Positions 57,573 to 64,000 of a stretch of DNA of 64,000 nt are shown one piece after another. The translations under genes were made by a program, and so were the position numbers. How positions within the stretch are numbered: the first letter of the stretch is position 1; each line of letters begins with the position of its first letter. A model generated the notes under the pieces. That model was not told the DNA's origin, did not search any database, and was given only the letters and a program-made list of their open reading frames with translations. Source of the stretch: Phycisphaerales bacterium (GTDB lineage Bacteria > Planctomycetota > Phycisphaerae > Phycisphaerales > UBA1924); the NCBI GenBank assembly GCA_028289195.1, contig JANQQR010000025.1:62001-126000 (forward strand), read 5' to 3'.

Positions 57573-58132
57573 TGGCCGCCCCCCGTCGGTTTCGAGTTCG
57601 CCGGGAACGCGATACCCCCCCCGAGCGAGCCGAGCACCAGCACGAGCGTCGCCGCCATCGTCGTCGTCGCGGTGCCATGATCGGCGTCGAACCTCGCCCG
57701 GGCCGCCGCGGCTGTCTCGGTGTCGCCCGCCTCCGCCGACGCCCAGTACTCATCAAGCGTCGCGTCCATGCGCGCCCCGAGCACGCCCACGCGATATCCC
57801 ATCAGGGCTACCAGCGCTAGCAGCAGCGCGAGGCGCGGCGCCATCGCGCTCCGGCCCATGCGCCCGCGCAGCGCGATGGCCACCAGCAGCACCGACGCGA
57901 GGCCGAGGCAACCGAGTTCGACCAGCCGCGAGATCCCGAACACTCCCGCCGCGACGTGCCCGGCCGCCAGCACCCAGTGCTCGCCGTCGTACGCCGAATA
58001 GGCTCCGAGCTGGGGCTCGAGCGATTTCATCTCCGGGAACGCGATCGCCGCCGTCGCGGCGCTCAGGCCCAGCGCGCCGGCCCACAGCCCGAGCACCCCT
58101 GCGTTCGCCATTTCGAGTCGGACCTGCGCCAT
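57569..58132 (-). CDS. multi-pass membrane protein, DUF4149-like
   Basis: A 187-residue protein with about four hydrophobic helices (near residues 8-30, 52-88, 95-115 and 160-182 in part). The opening AGVLGLWAGALGLSAATAAIAFPEM and the loop YDGEHWVLAAGHVAAGVFGI resemble DUF4149/TMEM205-like proteins, but this is a weak match. No catalytic motif is evident. It is first in the minus-strand run leading to nth, which it overlaps by 4 nt. The ATG at 58132 is 10 nt from a TAGGAT -10-like element and has no Shine-Dalgarno. Confidence 0.7.
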   Translation of the reverse strand: MAQVRLEMANAGVLGLWAGALGLSAATAAIAFPEMKSLEPQLGAYSAYDGEHWVLAAGHVAAGVFGISRLVELGCLGLASVLLVAIALRGRMGRSAMAPRLALLLALVALMGYRVGVLGARMDATLDEYWASAEAGDTETAAAARARFDADHGTATTTMAATLVLVLGSLGGGIAFPANSKPTGGGQ

Positions 58133-58142
58133 GTCTCGGGCG

Positions 58143-58148
58143 ATCCTA
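58143..58148 (-). promoter_or_regulatory. candidate -10 element for the 58132 membrane-protein gene
   Basis: Minus-strand TAGGAT ends 10 nt before the ATG, predicting a leader of about 3-4 nt without a ribosome-binding site. Confidence 0.45.
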
Positions 58149-58181
58149 GCTGCACTGGGGTACAACGTGGCACCGTCCTCC

Positions 58182-58949
58182 ATGCCCGACCACGACGCCA
58201 CACACAAGAACCGCTCCCTCGCTCTCGCGGGGCTCGACGCCGCCCGCCCGGACCCGCGCCAGGGGATCCGCCTCGCCGTGGAGCGGGCCGTACCCGCGAT
58301 CCAACTCGACGCCATGCACCCGATGACGCGCCCGCGCGAGCTCGATCGCAGCGCCAGGCGCGATCTTGCCGCGATGCTCCGGCGCGCAGGGCTCCGCTGC
58401 TCCGGCATAGACCTGTGGATACCCCCCGAGCACTTCATCGACCCCGCGCGCGCTGACCTGGCGATCAGCGCCGCAGAGTCGGCCCTGATCGCAGCAGGTG
58501 AGATCGCATCGCTCACCAGCGGCGATCCCGTCCTTTGCGTCACGCTCCCACGCGAAGACGGTGACACCTCGGTCGCCCAGACACTCAGCGCGGCGGCCCA
58601 GCGAGCCGGGGCCGTCGTCGCCGACCACACGTGGCCCCCGCTGGAGAACCAGGGCTCCGAGCACCTGGCCATCGGGTTCGATCCCGCCGGCGTCGTCGCA
58701 TCGGGCGAAAGCGGGGATCTCCACTCGCTCCTCGCCCGCGCCGCCCCGCGCCTCCGGGCCGCTCGCCTCTCCGACATGGGCCCGGCCGGGCGCGTCGAAC
58801 CCGGAAGCGGACGCCTCGATCTTCTGCAGTACCAGGTGGCCGTGGCCACGAGCGGGTTCGATGGCGATCTCGTGATCGATCTCAGGGCGATCCGGGATCA
58901 GGAGGCCGCGCTCGATCGCGTGCTGGAGGCGGGCCTCCCCGGCTTCTGA
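58182..58949 (+). CDS. putative sugar-phosphate isomerase/epimerase-like TIM-barrel protein
   Basis: A 255-residue protein from the ATG at 58182; an ATG at 58131 would overlap the divergent gene's start. The opening LALAGLDAARPDPRQGIRLA then AVPAIQLDAMHP, followed by LRRAGLRCSGIDLWIPPEHF, has the beta-alpha rhythm of AP-endonuclease-2-like sugar isomerases. The usual metal-binding Glu/His/Asp ligands of that fold are not obvious, so it may be inactive as an isomerase or bind a different ligand. A possible -10 (TACAAC, 58161-58166) lies in the 49-nt gap shared with the divergent gene. dnaJ follows after 35 nt. Confidence 0.65.
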   Translation: MPDHDATHKNRSLALAGLDAARPDPRQGIRLAVERAVPAIQLDAMHPMTRPRELDRSARRDLAAMLRRAGLRCSGIDLWIPPEHFIDPARADLAISAAESALIAAGEIASLTSGDPVLCVTLPREDGDTSVAQTLSAAAQRAGAVVADHTWPPLENQGSEHLAIGFDPAGVVASGESGDLHSLLARAAPRLRAARLSDMGPAGRVEPGSGRLDLLQYQVAVATSGFDGDLVIDLRAIRDQEAALDRVLEAGLPGF

Positions 58950-58968
58950 GCCCGGACCGCCCCGACGC

Positions 58969-58974
58969 TACAGT
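58969..58974 (+). promoter_or_regulatory. candidate -10 element for the dnaJ-like gene
   Basis: TACAGT ends 10 nt before the ATG at 58985, giving a predicted leader of about 4 nt without a ribosome-binding site. Confidence 0.4.
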
Positions 58975-58984
58975 TCACCCCCAC

Positions 58985-59950
58985 ATGGCCTCCCAGCGCG
59001 ACTACTACGACATCCTCGGCGTCAAGCGCGACGCCAGCGCCGACGACATCCGCGCGGCATATCGCAAGCTCGCGCGCGAGCTGCACCCCGACGTCAATAA
59101 GGCCGACGACGCCGCCCAGAAGTTCGGCGAGCTCCAGCAGGCCTACGACGTCCTCTCCGATGAGTCCAAGCGGAAAAACTACGACCGGTTCGGCGCGGGC
59201 GGCCCCGGTCCGGGCGGCAATTACGCGTGGACCAACGTCGGTGGTCCCGGCGGTGCCGCGGCAAGCGACTTCGACATCGGATCAATGTTCGAGGAGATCT
59301 TCGGTGCCGGGGGTTCCGGGGGCGCCGGTGCCGGCCAGCGCGGGCGATCCCGGTCCACCTCACCCTTCGGCTCCCAGGCCCGCGCCCGCTCGCGTCCCAC
59401 CCGGGGCATGGACCTGCAGCAGGAACTCGTCGTCGATTTCATGCAGGCGATCACGGGCGGCAGCCAGTCGCTGCGGGTCCGTCGGGGCGGATCAACCCAG
59501 ACGATCGACGTGACCATCCCCAAGGGAGTCCGCGAGGGCGCCAAGCTCCGGATGAAGGGCCTCGGGGCCCCGAGCACGACCGGCGGCGCGCCCGGCGACC
59601 TCCTCCTGACGGTCCACATCGCGGCGCACCCGTACTTTCGGCGCAGCGGGGACGACATCCTCCTCGACCTTCCGATCTCGATCGCAGAGGCCGCGCTCGG
59701 CGCCACCGTGAGCATCCCCACGATCGACGGCAAGCGTGCCGAGATCACCGTCTCTCCGGGCGCCTCCAGCGGCCAGCGCCTGCGACTGCGGGGCCAGGGC
59801 ATAGAGAGCGACGCCTCGAAGCGCGGCGACATGTTTGCCGTGATCAAGATCGTCGCGCCGACCAAGATCTCGCGCAAGGACCGCGAGCGTCTGGAGAAGC
59901 TGGGAGAGTCGCTGCCGGCCGTCCGCAGCGGCAAGCCCTGGAACGACTAG
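58985..59950 (+). CDS. DnaJ-family co-chaperone, CbpA type (no zinc finger)
   Basis: A 321-residue J-protein. The J-domain (1-70) begins RDYYDILGVKRDASADDIRA and has the HPD motif at 34-36, needed to stimulate DnaK ATPase. A Gly/Ser-rich region (about 72-140) with DFDIGSMFEEIFG follows. Two C-terminal client-binding domains come next (about 145-310, with VTIPKGVREGAKLRMKGLG and VTVSP-like ITVSPGASSGQRLRLRGQG). The cysteine-rich zinc domain of classical DnaJ is absent, as in CbpA. It assists folding with DnaK. The stop shares CTAG (59947-59950) with the convergent SPOR gene. dnaK is not in the window. Confidence 0.92.
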   Translation: MASQRDYYDILGVKRDASADDIRAAYRKLARELHPDVNKADDAAQKFGELQQAYDVLSDESKRKNYDRFGAGGPGPGGNYAWTNVGGPGGAAASDFDIGSMFEEIFGAGGSGGAGAGQRGRSRSTSPFGSQARARSRPTRGMDLQQELVVDFMQAITGGSQSLRVRRGGSTQTIDVTIPKGVREGAKLRMKGLGAPSTTGGAPGDLLLTVHIAAHPYFRRSGDDILLDLPISIAEAALGATVSIPTIDGKRAEITVSPGASSGQRLRLRGQGIESDASKRGDMFAVIKIVAPTKISRKDRERLEKLGESLPAVRSGKPWND

Positions 59951-60747
59951 TCGACCGAGGCGACGACCACCGCGTCGGAGCCCATCTGCACGCGCGCCGA
60001 CTGCGCTTGCGACTCTGTCGTGAAGCGCCCGACGTGCACCAGGTACAGCATGCTGCTCGTGATAGTCTCCGACGGCACGACACGCGGCGTGCCCAGCCCC
60101 AGGCGCACCGCGCGTGATTGCGCATCCGATGCCGCGACGCTCGCGCGCGTATAGGTGCTGAACGCGCCGAGCTGCACCGTGTACGACGACGGGTTCAGCC
60201 TGTGGTCCAGCTGGTCGCGTCGCGAGGTGTCGCGCGAGCCGCCCTGCGCCAGGCGGTACATCCGCCTGGCGGCGTCAGTCCGCCCGAGCATCGAGTACGC
60301 CTCACCCGCGAAGAAGTTCGCTTGCGCCGCTTCCTCGCCGCTCAGGCGCCGGCCGGCGTTGGAGAATCGGATCGCCGCGCCGGACCAGTCCGCGCGGTGC
60401 GCCGCGATGAGCCCAAGCGTCGCCGAGGCGCGCCCGGCGATCTCGTCGTCGCGCGAGTCGACGATCGGCAGCAGCCACGAGCTGGCGTCGTCGAGATTCC
60501 CGAGTTCGTAGTCGCTCATCCCCGCCAGGAGCGCGGCCCGCTCCCGCTCGGAGCCGCTCGACCGGGCGTGCATCGACGCCGCCATGCGCAGCGACTGCGA
60601 GTAGCGACCGGATTCGAAGAGCCGGACGGCCTCGGCGCGGGTCGCCTGCCTCGAACCCTCGCAGCCAAATTGCGGCAAAACCCCCGCAACGAGCGCCAGC
60701 AGCACCGTTCCCAGCGCCCCGATCGTCCTGATCCTCTGTCCAAGCAT
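59947..60747 (-). CDS. exported TPR-like protein with C-terminal SPOR domain
   Basis: A 266-residue protein; the ATG at 60747 follows AAGGAGA. A signal peptide (IGALGTVLLALVAGVLPQFG) ends before a Cys that could be a non-standard lipobox. A helical repeat region (about 30-165) resembles TPR/Sel1 units: AEAVRLFESGRYSQSLRMAA and GLIAAHRADWSGAAIRFSNA. The SPOR domain (about 190-262) starts YTVQLGAFSTYTRASVAASD. SPOR domains bind denuded peptidoglycan at division sites, so a septal envelope role is likely. Its stop overlaps that of dnaJ on the opposite strand. Confidence 0.85.
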   Translation of the reverse strand: MLGQRIRTIGALGTVLLALVAGVLPQFGCEGSRQATRAEAVRLFESGRYSQSLRMAASMHARSSGSERERAALLAGMSDYELGNLDDASSWLLPIVDSRDDEIAGRASATLGLIAAHRADWSGAAIRFSNAGRRLSGEEAAQANFFAGEAYSMLGRTDAARRMYRLAQGGSRDTSRRDQLDHRLNPSSYTVQLGAFSTYTRASVAASDAQSRAVRLGLGTPRVVPSETITSSMLYLVHVGRFTTESQAQSARVQMGSDAVVVASVD

Positions 60748-60863
60748 CGCACGTCTCCTTCCGCGCGTGATCCGTCGGCCAAATCCTACCAGCAATCCCC
60801 AATACCATCGGGCGAGGACCCCGGCGGGCGAGATCGGCTCGCGCCCACCGGACCATTGGACCG

Positions 60864-62351
60864 ATGGACAGACCCATGAGTGTGCACTGGCCGATCATCA
60901 GAAACTGCGTCACATTCGCCCGCCGGGGCCTGATCACCGACGACCAGCGGACCTGGAAGGGCGCCCACGTGCTGGGAGCCGCGCTCCACATCGCATCGGT
61001 CATCGAGAAGCGATCCGAGTCATGGACGACCGGCATCATGCTCCCGACCGGCGGGGCGTTCCCGGCCACGGCGCTCGCGACGTGGATGCTCGGGCGCACC
61101 GCCGTCCCCCTCAACTACCTGCTCGGTCAGGACGAACTGCAGTACGTCGTCGACGATTCAGAAACCGACACCATCATCACCGTCGGCCCCATGCTCGAGC
61201 ACCTGGGATTCACGCCGAGAGTCAAGAACCTCATCCTGCTCGACCAGATGAAGTTCACCGGCATCCCCGAGCCCCGCTGGCCGGCGCTCGCCTCTCCCGA
61301 CGACCTCGCCGTCCTTCTCTACACATCCGGGACGAGCGGCAAGCCCAAGGGCGTGATGCTGTCCCACGCCAACATCAGCGCCAACGTGCGCCAGTGCGTC
61401 GAGTGGTCCGGCTTCACCTGCGACGATGTCGTCGCGGGCGTCCTGCCCCAGTTCCACAGCTTCGGCATGACGGTGCTCACGCTCCTGCCGATCGCGGTCG
61501 GCGCCCGGGTGGTCAACACCGCGCGGTTCATGCCCACCCGCATCCTCGAGATCTTCCGGCGCGAGCGCCCGACGGTGTTCATCGGGATCCCCTCGATGTA
61601 CAACGCGCTGGTCCACGCCAAGAGCGCAACGCCCGAAGACTTTGCCTCCCTCAAGTTCATCGTCTCCGGGGGAGAGCCCCTCCCCGACGATGTCTACAGC
61701 CGGTTCCTGGAGCGCTTCGGCAAGCGCATCAACGAGGGCTACGGCCTCACCGAGACCAGCCCCGTCACCAACTGGCTCCTGCCCGACGAAGACAAGCGCC
61801 ACAGCGTCGGCCGGCCCATCCCCGGCGTTCGCCAGCGCATCGTCGATCCGGCGACCGGTCGCGTCCTCGGGCCCGGCGACGAGGGCGAGATCCGCATCGA
61901 CGGCCCCAACATCATGCAGGGCTACTACAAGCTCCCCGAGCAGACCAACGAAGCGTTCGATGACGAAGGCTGGTTCCGCACCGGCGACATCGGCCGCCTC
62001 TGCGAGGACAACTACCTCTACATCACCGGGCGCCTCAAGGAGATGATCATCGTCGGAGGCGAGAACGTCTTCCCGCGCGAGATCGAGGAGGTCCTCAACA
62101 AGCACCCGTCGGTGAACGCCTCGGGCGTCATCGGTGTCAGCGACCCGATGCGGGGCGAGCTGCCCTGGGCCTGGGTCGAGGTCTGCGAGGGCCACGAATT
62201 CGACGAGAAGGTTCTGCGCTCGTGGTGCCGGGAGAACCTCGCCGGATACAAGGTCCCGCGCGAGATCCGCCCGATCGAGGAGCTGCCGCGCAACCCCACC
62301 GGGAAGATCATGCGTCGCCAGCTCCACTCGCTCGCCGAGCAGCCCGCCTGA
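60864..62351 (+). CDS. acyl-CoA synthetase (AMP-forming)
   Basis: A 495-residue ANL-superfamily ligase that activates a carboxylic acid, probably a fatty acid, as acyl-AMP and then acyl-CoA or acyl-ACP. The P-loop motif YTSGTSGKPKGVMLSH starts at residue 153. NEGYGLTETSP is the A5 motif, GWFRTGDIGRL is the hinge-preceding motif, GRLKEMIIVGGENVFPREIE is A8, and PRNPTGKIMRRQL carries the catalytic lysine K481. Start: ATG at 60864 or at 60876, neither with a strong ribosome-binding site. No acyl carrier or thioesterase gene is adjacent, so chain-length preference is unknown. A hairpin follows the stop. Confidence 0.88.
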   Translation: MDRPMSVHWPIIRNCVTFARRGLITDDQRTWKGAHVLGAALHIASVIEKRSESWTTGIMLPTGGAFPATALATWMLGRTAVPLNYLLGQDELQYVVDDSETDTIITVGPMLEHLGFTPRVKNLILLDQMKFTGIPEPRWPALASPDDLAVLLYTSGTSGKPKGVMLSHANISANVRQCVEWSGFTCDDVVAGVLPQFHSFGMTVLTLLPIAVGARVVNTARFMPTRILEIFRRERPTVFIGIPSMYNALVHAKSATPEDFASLKFIVSGGEPLPDDVYSRFLERFGKRINEGYGLTETSPVTNWLLPDEDKRHSVGRPIPGVRQRIVDPATGRVLGPGDEGEIRIDGPNIMQGYYKLPEQTNEAFDDEGWFRTGDIGRLCEDNYLYITGRLKEMIIVGGENVFPREIEEVLNKHPSVNASGVIGVSDPMRGELPWAWVEVCEGHEFDEKVLRSWCRENLAGYKVPREIRPIEELPRNPTGKIMRRQLHSLAEQPA

Positions 62352-62360
62352 AAACGAACG

Positions 62361-62389
62361 ACGCCGGCCCGCGATCGGCAGGCCGGCGT
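62361..62389. terminator. hairpin between the acyl-CoA synthetase gene and tRNA-Leu
   Basis: Perfect 9-bp GC-rich stem (acgccggcc at 62361-62369, ggccggcgt at 62381-62389) with an 11-nt loop, followed by gattcgtct. It lies between convergent units and may stop both. Confidence 0.6.
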
Positions 62390-62411
62390 GATTCGTCTCA
62401 TCGCTGAGCAA

Positions 62412-62497
62412 TGCCCGGGAGAGGACTCGAACCTCCACCCTGGTAATTCAGGACCAGCACCTCAAGCTGGCGCGTCTGCCAATTCCGCCACCCGGGC
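62412..62497 (-). tRNA. tRNA-Leu (anticodon GAG)
   Basis: An 86-nt class II tRNA. On the minus strand, acceptor arms GCCCGGG (62497-62491) and CCCGGGC (62419-62413) pair fully, with discriminator A at 62412. The anticodon stem CCAGC/GCTGG encloses TTGAGGT, giving anticodon GAG at 62463-62461. A long variable arm (around CCTGAATTACCAGG) and the T-loop TTCGAGT confirm a leucine tRNA. The 3' CCA is not encoded. It reads CUC and CUU codons. Confidence 0.96.
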
Positions 62498-62588
62498 AGT
62501 GGGGTGCTCCTGCCCCCCGGGACCGGGAAGCAGGACCGCCGAGGATAGCCGCTCCGAAGCCCCCTCGCCACGCCCGGCCCGCCGTTCC

Positions 62589-62604
62589 TGGCACCACGAT
62601 TGCG
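62589..62604 (+). promoter_or_regulatory. sigma-54 (-24/-12) promoter upstream of the flagellin-IN-motif gene
   Basis: TGGCAC, 5 nt, then TTGC (62589-62594 and 62600-62603) matches the sigma-54 consensus TGGCAC-N5-TTGC, with GG and GC at the required spacing. The predicted start is near 62615, about 51 nt before the ATG at 62666. Sigma-54 commonly drives flagellar genes, which agrees with the product. Confidence 0.6.
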
Positions 62605-62665
62605 ATTCCCTCCGTGCTCCCTTGCGCACCGCTTCCGGTGCGTTCAGACGCCACGGAGGGCGACC

Positions 62666-63967
62666 ATGACGCAGATCCGCCCGGACGCGACCCCCTCGAC
62701 CTCTCAGGTGCGCACCGACCCGCGCATCGACGCCCCGAGGCTGGCCCGCCTCTCTCAAGCGCTCCAGGCCGAACCGGCCAGACCGGGAGACGGGGCAGCA
62801 AAAGTCGCCGACCCCAGGGCGCAGGCCCTGCGCCTCTCCACGCGCATCGCCGGGCTCGAGAAGCAGGTGTTCCAGATCCACGCCCTCGATGACGCGCTCC
62901 ACGACATCTCCAAGCTCATCGACGAACTCGAGCAGAAGCAGGGGGCCGCCACCGCGCAGGACGAGGTTGATTCCATCGTCGCGTCGATCAACGACGCGGC
63001 CGAGCGTGCCGGCCTCGGGAGCGGGGGCGCCGCGCGGGCCACCGATGTGCTCGAGGGTTTCGAGGTCCTGTCGATCGACGGCAGCCTCCGCGCCGGCCCA
63101 GAGGTTCCAGTCGACGTCGAGGTGGTCGAACCGGCGACCGACCCCGGGCTCTTCCTCTCGTTCGGCGGGAGCGAACTGGATCTCGGCCAGCGATCCGTCT
63201 CGGACAGCGACGGGCGCCTGTTCTCACTCGAGATCGCCGGGACAAGCGGGACCACCCGGTTCTCCTTCGCCTCGGGCATGACGATCCAGGACATCGCCTC
63301 GGCGATCAACAGCGTGGCCGGGCAGACCGGTGTCGACGCCGTGGCCGAGAACCCGGGCCCCGGCACGAGCGGCGTGCGTCTCTCGGGCGCGCCCGGTTCG
63401 GAGTCGTTCGTCTCGGTGCGGATCATCGACGCCGGGGGGCTCCAGGACCCCGATGGCAGCGCCGGCATCTTCAATGTCGAAGACGGCGTGCGCACCCCGT
63501 TCGAGGAAGCCACCACGTTCGCGCAGCGATCCGTCGGCTCCGATCTCGTTGCGCTCGTCAACGGGCGGCTTGCCGCGGCCGACGGCGGCGTCCTGACCGC
63601 GAACGTCGCGGGCGTCAACGTCTCTTTCTCCGTCAGTGCCGGAGCCCAGAACAACGCGGGACTGGTGCGAGCGTTCACACTCTCGGGCGACTCGGCGTTC
63701 TCGAACGACGCGAGCCTCAATCCCCTGGGCTCGCGTCTCGATACGTCGTTCCTTGGCGCTCTCGATTCCCCCGGCGGGATCGAAGACGCACGCGCGGGAC
63801 TCGCCGAGGCTCAGAACGTCACTCGCACCACTCTCGGTGATCTCAAGTCGGAGATCCGCACACTCCTCGATACCCAGGCCCCCGCGCCCGCCGATGCGCC
63901 ACGCGACGCCCTCACGCCCCAGCGCACCGCCGAACTGCTCCGCATGGAACTGTTCAAGAACCGCTAG
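62666..63967 (+). CDS. flagellin hook-IN motif protein, flagellar filament-associated (FliD/flagellin-like)
   Basis: A 433-residue protein whose ATG at 62666 follows GGAGGG. A helical, coiled-coil-prone segment (about 53-115, ALRLSTRIAGLEKQVFQIHA then ISKLIDELEQKQ) is followed by a flagellin_IN motif (PF07196) at about 187-256: SFASGMTIQDIASAINSVAG, GVRLSGAPGSESFVSVRIID. The C-terminus (about 385-433) is helical again (AGLAEAQNVTRTTLGDLKSE). Helical ends around beta-rich variable domains are typical of flagellin-like and hook-associated proteins. The standard flagellin N-terminus is absent, so a cap or accessory role is more likely. The sigma-54 promoter supports a flagellar function. The last 33 nt of the window hold no feature. 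Confidence 0.75.
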   Translation: MTQIRPDATPSTSQVRTDPRIDAPRLARLSQALQAEPARPGDGAAKVADPRAQALRLSTRIAGLEKQVFQIHALDDALHDISKLIDELEQKQGAATAQDEVDSIVASINDAAERAGLGSGGAARATDVLEGFEVLSIDGSLRAGPEVPVDVEVVEPATDPGLFLSFGGSELDLGQRSVSDSDGRLFSLEIAGTSGTTRFSFASGMTIQDIASAINSVAGQTGVDAVAENPGPGTSGVRLSGAPGSESFVSVRIIDAGGLQDPDGSAGIFNVEDGVRTPFEEATTFAQRSVGSDLVALVNGRLAAADGGVLTANVAGVNVSFSVSAGAQNNAGLVRAFTLSGDSAFSNDASLNPLGSRLDTSFLGALDSPGGIEDARAGLAEAQNVTRTTLGDLKSEIRTLLDTQAPAPADAPRDALTPQRTAELLRMELFKNR

Positions 63968-64000
63968 CGATCACGCCAGCCAGCGCCCGCCGTCGACGCG

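Overview
The window is a gene-dense, GC-rich chromosomal segment. It most likely comes from a marine-type Planctomycetota of the class Phycisphaerae. The evidence is a secreted protein with a PEP-CTERM-like tail, a dockerin-tailed secreted protein, very large proteins with type IV pilin-like N-termini, a bacterial deoxyhypusine-synthase homologue beside speA, a PheT lacking its OB domain, and scattered ribosomal protein genes (rpmB and rpmH outside their usual clusters). The placement is inferred from gene content; no rRNA is present. I see no insertion sequence, prophage, CRISPR array or integrase.

Layout. 1-3.8 kb: the 3' end of rpoA with two alpha-CTD modules, a SpoIID/LytB-like protein, a PEP-CTERM-like secreted protein and a small secreted hypothetical. 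3.8-14.5 kb: housekeeping metabolism (pheT, ilvE, aldo/keto reductase, PH-domain membrane protein, ispD, a class I glutamine amidotransferase paired with an HhH-GPD glycosylase, and speA paired with a DHS-like gene). 14.5-20.7 kb: a glycosyltransferase, a conserved hypothetical paired with fumarylacetoacetase, and a DUF255 thioredoxin protein fused to a DsbD-N-like domain. 20.8-28.1 kb: rpmB, a degenerate beta-lactamase-fold protein, sucC without sucD, rpmH, RNase III, a lipoprotein-like protein and a stand-alone CBM48 protein. 28.2-37.3 kb: an aquaporin-like channel, a dockerin-tailed C39-like protein, then a five-gene minus-strand run (coaB, BatA-like vWA, outer-membrane barrel, Tat-exported alkaline phosphatase, moxR).

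37.5-54.7 kb is the most distinctive block. It holds two PilB/GspE ATPases, PilT, PilC/GspF, then six pseudopilin-type genes in the GspG-H-I-J-K order. Several are joined by 4-nt ATGA overlaps, and they encode proteins of 342, 286, 398, 515, 628 and 1463 residues, far larger than classical pseudopilins. This looks like a type IV pilus or type II secretion-related machine with an enlarged tip complex.

54.7-64 kb: a minus-strand run (DUF4149-like membrane protein, nth, TPR protein, recX, lipoprotein, rhodanese), a TIM-barrel-like protein, a CbpA-type DnaJ, a SPOR-domain protein, an acyl-CoA synthetase, tRNA-Leu(GAG), and a flagellin-IN-motif protein behind a near-consensus sigma-54 promoter.

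A recurrent regulatory theme is a TAnnnT-like -10 element placed 6-10 nt before the start codon of at least ten genes that lack a Shine-Dalgarno sequence. This suggests frequent leaderless transcription. Other genes carry clear AGGAGG-type sites, so both initiation modes appear to coexist.
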